In this document: piece after piece, positions 1-7,405 of the stretch
How the letters are laid out: every line of letters begins with the position of its first letter
Position numbering within the stretch: position 1 is the stretch's first letter
Source: Bacteroidales bacterium
GTDB taxonomy: Bacteria; Bacteroidota; Bacteroidia; Bacteroidales; UBA12077
Assembly (NCBI GenBank): GCA_028282785.1
Contig: JANQHE010000067.1
Location: 57,322-121,321, forward strand
DNA length: 64,000 nucleotides
Direction of reading: 5' to 3'
The notes under the pieces: model-generated
Told to the model about the DNA's origin: nothing
The model's database searches: none
The model's input: only the letters and a program-made list of their open reading frames with translations
Made by a program: the position numbers and the translations under genes

Positions 1-1
1 A

Positions 2-1642
2 TTGTATGAAAAAGTAGGTTCATGGTCCGAAACGGTAAGCAGCCCTATTCAAGCATTTAAAGATATTTATCTACATAGTAATTTAGGTTATGAGGTAGGA
101 AGGATTGGGTCCGTTAAAACTTTAATACTTTTTGGATTTTTGGCATTTGTTATACTTTTAATTGCAATTGTCAATTACGTAAACCTCTTAACCTCACATT
201 CCGAGTATCGAAATAAAGAAGTGGGGATTCGCAAGGTAGTAGGAGCATTTAGATCTAAATTAAGAGTCCAATTTTTAACTGAGTCAGTTTTGCTTACGGT
301 TTTAGCATTATTAATCGGGTTCGTTGTAGCAGAATATTTTCTTTACATGGTAAATGGTAAATTAAATTTACAACTTTCACTTTTCGGCCAAAGTAATTGG
401 ATAATTTTTATTGCATATTTTCTGATAACAGTTATGATAGGCTTAATATCAGGGATTTATCCAGCATTTATCATGTCATCATATAATCCTATAAAAGTTA
501 TAAAAGGAGTTTTTAATAATGGCACAAACTCTAATTTTTTAAAAGTTCTTTTAGTAATTATTCAGTTTTCTATCTCAACCATGTTGTTGATTTTCATATT
601 TATATTCAATGCGCAAATACAATTTTTAAAGAAAAAGGATTTGGGTTTTGATGAGAAAAACCTGGTTGTTCTTAGCGAATGTACAGATAAGATTCAAAAA
701 ACATATGAAAGTATCAGAAATGAGCTAATTTCTTACCATCATATCAGAAATGTAGCCGCATCACAGAGTATTCCGGGATGGGGAAGAAGCGGACAATCTA
801 TTAGAAAGTTAACCGATGATCCAAAAACAGAATTAGCATGTGCTGAAAACAGGGTACAGGATCACTATACCGAAACTATGGGAATTGAAATAATTCAAGG
901 ACGTTCTTTTGATCCTGAACTGGATGACAATAGATCAATAATTATTAACGAAACTGCAGTTAAAGCACTAAAGGTTGACGATCCAATAGGTTTAAAGGTA
1001 ATGACCAACAGGGAATCTGTGGTTATTGGTGTGGCAAAAGATTATCATTATTATTCTACAACATATGAGTTAACGCCACTATATTTATCTAATTATGTAA
1101 CGTGGTTTAACTGTATTTCTATAAGAATTGATCCGGAAGATAAGCATAATACGCTTAATTACATTAAGAATGTTATAATGAAGTATGACCCTGATTATTT
1201 CTGGAATTACTTCTTTATCGAAGATATGTTTGCAAATAAATACAAAGTTGAAGAACGATTATTTAGCATGATTTTCTGGGGCTCCGGTATTGCTTTGATC
1301 CTTTCTGTTTTGGGACTATTTGCCCTGACTTCTTATACTGTTTCAAAGAGATTTAAGGAGATAGGAATTCGTAAAACATTTGGTGCATCCGTAAAAAGTA
1401 TAGTTAACAAGCTTAATAAAGATATTATTCGCTGGGTACTATTAACAAATTTAATTTCTTGGCCCGTAGCTTATGTTGTCATGAATAATTGGTTAGAAAA
1501 TTATCCGTATAGAACGGAGATAAATTTTGGGTACTTTGCGTTAGCCAGTGTTATTTCATTGCTCATTGCCTGGGTTACAATTTCTTTCCAGGCAGTAAGA
1601 GCTGCCCGGATGAATCCGGTTGATGCCATTAGATACGAATAA
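2..1642 (+). CDS. ABC transporter permease, FtsX/MacB type (3' part)
   Basis: This is the C-terminal 546 residues of an inner-membrane permease; the reading frame runs off the left edge, so the true start is missing. Four hydrophobic segments are visible at about residues 40-63, 95-117, 133-158 and 178-205. A soluble extracytoplasmic domain follows (about 206-415), then three more membrane segments to the end. The cytoplasmic sequence NKEVGIRKVVGA and its C-terminal counterpart FKEIGIRKTFGA are the paired signatures of the two FtsX domains. Bacteroidota have many paralogues of about 800 residues that work with a MacB-like ATPase in export or envelope signalling. The partner ATPase is not in the window. 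The substrate cannot be predicted. Confidence 0.9.
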   Translation: MYEKVGSWSETVSSPIQAFKDIYLHSNLGYEVGRIGSVKTLILFGFLAFVILLIAIVNYVNLLTSHSEYRNKEVGIRKVVGAFRSKLRVQFLTESVLLTVLALLIGFVVAEYFLYMVNGKLNLQLSLFGQSNWIIFIAYFLITVMIGLISGIYPAFIMSSYNPIKVIKGVFNNGTNSNFLKVLLVIIQFSISTMLLIFIFIFNAQIQFLKKKDLGFDEKNLVVLSECTDKIQKTYESIRNELISYHHIRNVAASQSIPGWGRSGQSIRKLTDDPKTELACAENRVQDHYTETMGIEIIQGRSFDPELDDNRSIIINETAVKALKVDDPIGLKVMTNRESVVIGVAKDYHYYSTTYELTPLYLSNYVTWFNCISIRIDPEDKHNTLNYIKNVIMKYDPDYFWNYFFIEDMFANKYKVEERLFSMIFWGSGIALILSVLGLFALTSYTVSKRFKEIGIRKTFGASVKSIVNKLNKDIIRWVLLTNLISWPVAYVVMNNWLENYPYRTEINFGYFALASVISLLIAWVTISFQAVRAARMNPVDAIRYE

Positions 1643-1693
1643 TAATTTTAGCAGATAATTTAAACAAAAGATATTTATTGTTGTCTTTAGTGC

Positions 1694-1730
1694 AAGCTTA
1701 TATCGAATTATTTTAATTCGATATAAGCTT
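1694..1730 (+). terminator. Perfect 17-bp hairpin after the permease
   Basis: Two perfect 17-nt arms (1694-1710 and 1714-1730) are separated by a 3-nt TTT loop and followed by an AT-rich stretch. The stem is AT-rich, so it may be a weak intrinsic terminator or an mRNA 3'-end stabiliser for the permease transcript. It lies about 50 bp downstream of the stop codon. Confidence 0.5.
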
Positions 1731-1796
1731 TTATCTTTGCTAAGATTAAGCAAATAATTTAGAATACTGATTTTTTTCAATTGCCCCATCCCTGAA

Positions 1797-1838
1797 GCCT
1801 GCCTGTCATGCCTACGGCAGATAAATCGGCAGACAGGG
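1797..1838. repeat. Dispersed palindromic repeat, copy A
   Basis: The core GCCTGTCATGCCTACGGC is followed by a GATAAATC-type spacer and a CAGACAGG end. Three related copies occur at 7156-7190 (opposite orientation), 29369-29405 and 43861-43901 (opposite orientation). All are intergenic. The two ends are inversely related (CCTGTC / GACAGG), so a hairpin is possible. It looks like a REP- or MITE-type element; no transposase is visible. Confidence 0.75.
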
Positions 1839-1918
1839 AAGCGAAGAAAATCAATTCGCCCCTTTAGGGGTTTGGGGTAATAGAATTGATTTTCGATCGA
1901 ATAAAAACAGAAATAATA

Positions 1919-2833
1919 ATGAGGTTTTTACATAAAATAATACTAAATAGAAATTTCATCCTTGTATTTGCCGTAATCATGGGTATGACACTTGGTGATT
2001 ATGCTATACATATTAAGGATTATACAATATATATTTTGGCAATAACCATGGTGTTTTCCACAACAGGAATTGATTCAAAAGCATTACTGCCGGTTAAAAA
2101 GCTATTTAAACCTATGTTAGTAGGTACTTTTTTAAACTATTTTGTATTTGGTTTGATCGTTTTGGTTTTGGCCTGGTTTTTAATGCCAAGCAAAGATCTG
2201 TTTTTAGGTATTGTCGTTATTGTAGCTGCTCCTCCGGGAGTAGCAGTTATTCCGTTTTCAGGGATTTTAAAAGGTGATATTGAATATTCCATTTTAGGTG
2301 TTTTTGGTGCTTTTTTAGCTTCAATTATTATTGCTCCCGTATTGGTGGAGGTTTTTGCAAATGGCGCTAGTATAAGCGCCTGGTCATTGTTTATATTAAT
2401 GATTAAATTGGTGTTAATTCCGCTAATCGCTTCAAGATTATTGTTATACAAACCAATATTTAAATATGTAGCTAAGATTAGAGGTAAAGTTGTAGACTGG
2501 GGATTTGCTATCATCATTTTTACAGCAGTTGGAATGAATCGGGATGTTTTCTTTTCAGATCCTAAAATATTGATTCTTGCATCAATAGTTCTTTTAACAG
2601 GGACATTCGTTATCGGTAGTTTATATGAATTACTTTCTAAAAAAACCGGAGTAAAATATGAGCGAAGTATAACCCAGGTACTTTTATTAACTATTAAGAG
2701 CTCTGGTTTTTCTGTAGTTACGGCAATGACATTATTTGGAAAGGAAGCCGCTATTCCTTCAGCTATTCTGGCAGTAATAGTTTTATTATATTTGTTGTTT
2801 CTATCCATTCGGTTGGAGTTTAAAAAAACTTAA
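1919..2833 (+). CDS. BASS-family (bile acid:sodium symporter-like) membrane transporter
   Basis: A polytopic protein of about 304 residues with roughly ten hydrophobic segments. The stretch AAPPGVAVIPFSGILKGD, followed by a hydrophobic helix ending IIAPVLVE, matches the discontinuous core helix of BASS proteins (usually APCGTASN, then a KGD-like element). The likely role is sodium-coupled uptake of an organic anion; the substrate cannot be read from sequence. I chose the ATG at 1919 because the upstream TTG at 1886 adds a charged leader not needed for membrane insertion. The next gene starts 5 bp after the stop, which suggests co-transcription. Confidence 0.7.
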   Translation: MRFLHKIILNRNFILVFAVIMGMTLGDYAIHIKDYTIYILAITMVFSTTGIDSKALLPVKKLFKPMLVGTFLNYFVFGLIVLVLAWFLMPSKDLFLGIVVIVAAPPGVAVIPFSGILKGDIEYSILGVFGAFLASIIIAPVLVEVFANGASISAWSLFILMIKLVLIPLIASRLLLYKPIFKYVAKIRGKVVDWGFAIIIFTAVGMNRDVFFSDPKILILASIVLLTGTFVIGSLYELLSKKTGVKYERSITQVLLLTIKSSGFSVVTAMTLFGKEAAIPSAILAVIVLLYLLFLSIRLEFKKT

Positions 2834-2837
2834 TATT

Positions 2838-3599
2838 TTGAAAGTAAAAATTCTCGGAACCGGAACCTCTCAGGGAGTACCGGTAATTGCATGTAACTGC
2901 GAGGTGTGCCAGTCAACGGATCCCAATGATAAACGATTGCGTACAGCGGCTTTAGTAGAGGTTGATGGTATTAATATTGTTATGGATGCCGGTCCTGATT
3001 TCCGCCAGCAAATGCTTCGGGAAAAAGTTTCGGATATTGATGCCATATTAATAACTCATGAGCATAGAGATCATATTGCAGGATTAGATGATGTTAGAGC
3101 GTTCAATTTTATGAATCAAAAGCCTATTGATATTTATGCAGAGAAAAGAGTTCAGGATGTAATAAAAGCAGAGTTTTTTTATTCATTTGAAGAGAATAAA
3201 TATCCCGGAGTTCCTCAAATCAATATGAAAAGCCTTACCGTTGATCCGATAAAAATTAAAGGAGTAAAAATAGTTCCCATCCGGGTTTTTCATTATAAAT
3301 TACCTGTATTTGGCTTTCGGATTGGTGATTTTTCTTACATTACCGATGCAAACTACATTTCAGAAGAAGAAAAACAAAAACTCCATGGTACAAAATACCT
3401 TATCATTAATGCTCTCCGTAAAAGAAAGCATATTTCCCACTATTCATTGGACGAATCTTTGAAACTTATAAAAGAATTAAGCCCTAAACGTGCTTACATA
3501 ACTCATATTAGTCACCAAATGGGATTGCATCATGATGTAAACGAAGAACTTCCCAGAGGAATTTCTTTGGCCTACGATGGTTTACATTTCGAAGTTTAA
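2838..3599 (+). CDS. MBL-fold metallo-hydrolase, PhnP-like
   Basis: A 253-residue soluble protein with the metallo-beta-lactamase motif THEHRDH at 73-79 (H74, H76, D78, H79) and later metal-ligand candidates in FSYITDANY and THISHQMG. The N-terminal cysteines C19, C21 and C24 (CNCEVC) match the structural zinc site of PhnP, a phosphodiesterase acting on phosphoribosyl 1,2-cyclic phosphate. No phosphonate genes are nearby, so the Bacteroidota homologue may act on another cyclic phosphodiester. The start is TTG, followed directly by the conserved first strand KVKILGTGTSQG. The gap to the upstream transporter is only 4 bp. Confidence 0.8.
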   Translation: MKVKILGTGTSQGVPVIACNCEVCQSTDPNDKRLRTAALVEVDGINIVMDAGPDFRQQMLREKVSDIDAILITHEHRDHIAGLDDVRAFNFMNQKPIDIYAEKRVQDVIKAEFFYSFEENKYPGVPQINMKSLTVDPIKIKGVKIVPIRVFHYKLPVFGFRIGDFSYITDANYISEEEKQKLHGTKYLIINALRKRKHISHYSLDESLKLIKELSPKRAYITHISHQMGLHHDVNEELPRGISLAYDGLHFEV

Positions 3600-3676
3600 A
3601 ATTTCCTTTAAAAGTTTAGCTAAGGGCAATCTTTCTATTTTGCGTATTATAAAATAGAACAGTAAAAACTTAGTAG

Positions 3677-5671
3677 ATGAAGACAATTTACAGGATTACA
3701 TTCCTACTTATTTTGGTTTCTAATAATATATATGCACAAAATGGCAAATTGCTTATTATTGGTGGAGGATACGAAAATATTACATCAACTTCTTCATGGA
3801 ATTATGAGGCGTTTAATTGGGCTGTGAGCAACAGCAATAATAAAAAAGTCGCTTTTTTGCATTACTCAACTACCACCACAAGTGAATTTGAAAACTATTT
3901 TATTAACTCTTGTGGTGCAACAGCTGCAAAAAGTTTTGCAGTTAGTTATGAAAATGCCAATAACCAGACATTAATTAATGAAATAAATGAGTACGATGTA
4001 TTTTATTTAAGAGGAGGTGATCAGTGGTACTATTATTCAGAATGGAAAGGGACATTAATGGAAGATTTAATACATTCGAAATTTAATGAAGGCGGAGTAA
4101 TTTGCGGTACATCAGCTGGTTTGGCAATGTTATCCGGAGTAATGTATACGGCAGAACATAGCAGTGCTTATTCAGATGTTTGTTTAAAGAATACAAATCA
4201 TGCTTCAATTACTTTAGCTGATGATTTTATTCAAGTAATGCCCGGATTTATATTTGATTCACATTTTACAGAAAGAGGCCGAATGGGCAGATTGGTTGCA
4301 TTTATGGCTAATTGGGAAAAAAATAATAATGAAACTATTATTGGTATTGGGGTAGATGAAATTACAGCATTAGCTGTTCAACCAGATGGAAATGCAACTG
4401 CTTATGGAGCTGGAACCGTTAACATTTTCAAGTTAAGAGATGGATCGGATTTTTTTAATGAATCAAAGATTAGTATTGATTCAATTGAGTTGACTAGTTT
4501 GATACACGGAAAAACTATTAATTTAAACGATTTATCAACCGGGGGATACTCGGAATCTATTGCCCCTGAATCAATATTACATAATTGCCCTTCTAAAATC
4601 TATGCCAGTGGGATTGAGACATTAGGTTACGCGAATGTTGCTATGTTAGAAGAATTTGTAAATGAATATAGTACGGAAGAACCAATAATAATATTTACCG
4701 GATCGGATTTTACTTCTGCTAATAAATTTAAGAATAAATTAATTGAATTAGGCTCCGAAGAGGTTAATATTTACAGGGCAGATTACAGTACGTATGATGA
4801 TGAGGATATAGCTAATGAGATTCCTTTAACACGTAAATTTCTATTTGTAGGTAACAACAGCTATGATTTCATGTCGTTATTTTTAAATGCTAATGGAAAA
4901 GCGGGTGATTCATTAAAAAGTTCATTAATTAATCGTAAATTAATCTTAGGCTTTATTGGTGATAATTCACGGTTTTGCGGAACTTATATTGTTGGGAATT
5001 ATCTTAGTTCCAATGCTAATGCCACCATCTCAGAAGGCATGAACCTTATAAAGAATACGGCTATTGTTCCAAGGACTTTCGAACGTGGAAATGATATAAC
5101 AAATTATTGGAATGGAACTAACTCTGCAATTCCGTATGTAGTTGCAAAAGAAAAATTATTGCATGGAATCTGGCTAAGCATAGAAAACTACATGATATAT
5201 CAAGGAGATCAAGGTAAAGCAAAGATTACAATAAAAGGAAGTTCTCCAGCTATGATATTAACTCAAAACGGTTCAAAAGGAGAGTTGGTAAGTCAAACAT
5301 ATAGTGGTTCGGGAACACCGGATAATAAGGCTGGTTTCGATAAAATGTATTTATCTTTTTTAACGGATCAGGAAGAATACTTTTTAGGAGAGTATGAGTC
5401 AACCGTTACATCTATTCAGGAATATCCAACAAAAATATATACCGGGATCTACCCGAATCCTGTAAAAGATAAACTATTTATAAAGTCACAAAAAGACATT
5501 CAATTGGTTTGTATATACAATATCATTGGTACGCTTAAATTTAGAGCAAACTACCAGTATAACGAAGCAGAAATAGATATCGGTAAGTTAGATCTTACCG
5601 AAGGGGTTTATATGGTAGAGGTGCGAAATTGGGATGATGAAATAGAAGTTCAAAAAATTATCATAAAATAA
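3677..5671 (+). CDS. Secreted cyanophycinase (peptidase S51) with T9SS sorting tail
   Basis: A 664-residue protein with a signal peptide (residues 1-20, ending IYA). The N-terminal half is a cyanophycinase-type S51 serine peptidase: GGDQ at 113-116, nucleophile motif GTSAG at 144-148 (Ser146), and DSHFTERGRMGRL with His196. The family cleaves beta-Asp-Arg dipeptides from cyanophycin. The middle part (about 300-560) looks like a second, degenerate Rossmann-like copy with GFIGDNSRFCG in place of the nucleophile motif; this is my inference. The end (about 585-664) starts YPNPVKDKLFIKS and closes with a GVYMVEV strand, the type A T9SS signal for outer-membrane export and surface attachment. It is twice the length of single-domain cyanophycinases. 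The YfcC-type transporter starts 6 bp after the stop. Confidence 0.88.
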   Translation: MKTIYRITFLLILVSNNIYAQNGKLLIIGGGYENITSTSSWNYEAFNWAVSNSNNKKVAFLHYSTTTTSEFENYFINSCGATAAKSFAVSYENANNQTLINEINEYDVFYLRGGDQWYYYSEWKGTLMEDLIHSKFNEGGVICGTSAGLAMLSGVMYTAEHSSAYSDVCLKNTNHASITLADDFIQVMPGFIFDSHFTERGRMGRLVAFMANWEKNNNETIIGIGVDEITALAVQPDGNATAYGAGTVNIFKLRDGSDFFNESKISIDSIELTSLIHGKTINLNDLSTGGYSESIAPESILHNCPSKIYASGIETLGYANVAMLEEFVNEYSTEEPIIIFTGSDFTSANKFKNKLIELGSEEVNIYRADYSTYDDEDIANEIPLTRKFLFVGNNSYDFMSLFLNANGKAGDSLKSSLINRKLILGFIGDNSRFCGTYIVGNYLSSNANATISEGMNLIKNTAIVPRTFERGNDITNYWNGTNSAIPYVVAKEKLLHGIWLSIENYMIYQGDQGKAKITIKGSSPAMILTQNGSKGELVSQTYSGSGTPDNKAGFDKMYLSFLTDQEEYFLGEYESTVTSIQEYPTKIYTGIYPNPVKDKLFIKSQKDIQLVCIYNIIGTLKFRANYQYNEAEIDIGKLDLTEGVYMVEVRNWDDEIEVQKIIIK

Positions 5672-5677
5672 TCAAAT

Positions 5678-7075
5678 ATGACAAAAAGAAAATTTCCTGA
5701 TGCCATAACAATCATTATGGTTATTATGGTTGTGTTCATAATTTTAACCTGGCTGATTCCTGCTGGTGAATATGAATATGGTAGTTATGAAGGAAGAAAA
5801 ATTGTTATTCCTGAAAGTTATCATAAAGTTGAATCTGATCCTCAAGGATTATTCGCATTATTAACAGCCCCTATTAAAGGTTTTATAAGTGCAGCTCAAA
5901 TAATTGGATTTTGCTTTTTGGTTGGTGGGGCCTTTGGGATTCTTAATCGAACCGGAGCCATTGATGCAGGGTTAAACAGCGTAATTAATTATAGTAAAAA
6001 TCACCAAAGATCAAAGCATTGGATACTGGTTTTATTAATGATTGCATTTTCTGTTTGCGGAGCAACATTTGGTATGAGTGAGTCAGTTTTGGTTTTTATC
6101 ATGATTACAGTTCCGTTAGCAATAGCTTTAGGTTATGATTCCATCGTAGGAATTTCCATATCCTTTTTAGCAGCAGGTGTTGGATTTGCCGGTGCTTTAA
6201 CTAATCCGTTTACCGTTGGGATTGCTCAGGGAATTGCAGAAGTACCTTTATTTTCCGGATGGGAATATCGGTTGATTATATGGATTATACTTACGCTAAT
6301 AGCCATTGTTTATGTTTTGGTTTATGCAAAAAGAATAGAAAAGGATCCAACTAAAAGTCCCGTTTATTCAATTGATAAATCAAGGATTACGAGTGAAAAT
6401 CAAACAAATAATCAATTGGACCTGACATTTACATTTAAAAGAAAACTAATACTTATTTTATTATTAGTTTCCTTATTGGTAATTGTAATAGGATCAAATA
6501 AATGGAGTTGGTATATCAATGAAATTTCCGCTTTATTTATCTCACTTGGAATTATAAGTGCCGTTATATTCCGTTTATCAACCAATGAAACCGTAAAAGC
6601 ATTTATTTCAGGAGCAAAGGACATGATAATGGCCGGGATCGTAATTGGATTAGCGAAAGGATTATTAATTATTGCAACTGATGGTAAGATTATAGGTACA
6701 ATGCTTAATTCACTCATTTCTGTTACCGAAGGTTTACCAAAAATTGTATCAGTTCAGTTTATGTTTTTATTCCAGGGAATTCTAAATTTCTTTGTACCCT
6801 CAGGTTCGGGACAAGCTGCATTAACAATGCCAATTATGGCTCCTTTAAGCGATTTAATGGGAATAACAAGACAAACTGCTGTATTATGCTTTCAGATGGG
6901 CGATGGTATTTTTAATATGATCATCCCAACCAGTGGTGTAACAATGGGAGTTTTATCTATTGCTAAAATCCCCTACAATAAATGGGTAAAATGGTTATAT
7001 CCCCTGATTATAATTTTTGTAATATTCGTCTTATTATTATTGATTCCTCCTGTTATTATGTTTAATTATAACTAA
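5678..7075 (+). CDS. YfcC-family amino acid/peptide transporter
   Basis: A 465-residue integral membrane protein with about 12 hydrophobic segments. It begins KRKFPDAITIIMVIMV and WLIPAGEYEY and ends with an FFVPSGSGQAALTMPIMAP segment and a QMGDG...NMIIPTSGV segment. These are hallmarks of the YfcC/DcuC-like (C4-dicarboxylate uptake) superfamily, often annotated as basic amino acid or dipeptide carriers. It is six bases from the secreted cyanophycinase and presumably in the same transcript. The simplest role is inner-membrane uptake of beta-Asp-Arg, arginine or aspartate. The specific substrate is inferred only from context. Confidence 0.85.
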   Translation: MTKRKFPDAITIIMVIMVVFIILTWLIPAGEYEYGSYEGRKIVIPESYHKVESDPQGLFALLTAPIKGFISAAQIIGFCFLVGGAFGILNRTGAIDAGLNSVINYSKNHQRSKHWILVLLMIAFSVCGATFGMSESVLVFIMITVPLAIALGYDSIVGISISFLAAGVGFAGALTNPFTVGIAQGIAEVPLFSGWEYRLIIWIILTLIAIVYVLVYAKRIEKDPTKSPVYSIDKSRITSENQTNNQLDLTFTFKRKLILILLLVSLLVIVIGSNKWSWYINEISALFISLGIISAVIFRLSTNETVKAFISGAKDMIMAGIVIGLAKGLLIIATDGKIIGTMLNSLISVTEGLPKIVSVQFMFLFQGILNFFVPSGSGQAALTMPIMAPLSDLMGITRQTAVLCFQMGDGIFNMIIPTSGVTMGVLSIAKIPYNKWVKWLYPLIIIFVIFVLLLLIPPVIMFNYN

Positions 7076-7155
7076 AAGCCTATTTTAAAATATTAATGGA
7101 GGCCGTTCAAAAAGTAGAATAGCAGAATTTTATTCGAGTTTTTTACTTTGAGTAA

Positions 7156-7190
7156 CCCTGTCTGCCGATTTATCTGCCGAAGGCATGACA
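7156..7190. repeat. Dispersed palindromic repeat, copy B
   Basis: Inverted copy of the repeat at 1797-1838 (CCCTGTCTGCCGATTTATC, then TGCCGAAGGCATGACA). It lies in the 330-bp gap between the transporter and the convergent surface-protein gene. The same gap holds a separate pair of arms (ATACTAAAA near 7260 and TTTTAGTAT near 7297) and a terminator. No coding sequence is apparent there. Confidence 0.75.
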
Positions 7191-7349
7191 AGTAGAGTTT
7201 CATAAAGTAAGCAAAAGAGCACTAGGACTTTTGGGGCATCCTTTTCTTACTATACTAGCGAATACTAAAACTCAATAAGATGAAGCTGTTAACTGATTTT
7301 AGTATAGGGCTTTATGACGATTATGGAAAATTCAGTTAGCTGCTTATTT

Positions 7350-7385
7350 AAACAAAAAAGAGCCTGTTCATTGAACAGGCTCTTG
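7350..7385 (-). terminator. Intrinsic terminator of the T9SS surface-protein gene
   Basis: A perfect 13-bp stem (AAGAGCCTGTTCA and its complement, 7358-7384) with almost no loop is followed on the minus strand by a run of six T residues. It sits about 20 bp past the stop of the minus-strand gene and could also stop plus-strand transcripts. Confidence 0.85.
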
Positions 7386-7405
7386 ATTACATGAATTGAG
7401 ATATC

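Noticed and set aside
2137..2808. 223-codon minus-strand open frame
   Set aside because: Antisense to the BASS-like transporter; its composition mirrors the membrane protein codons.
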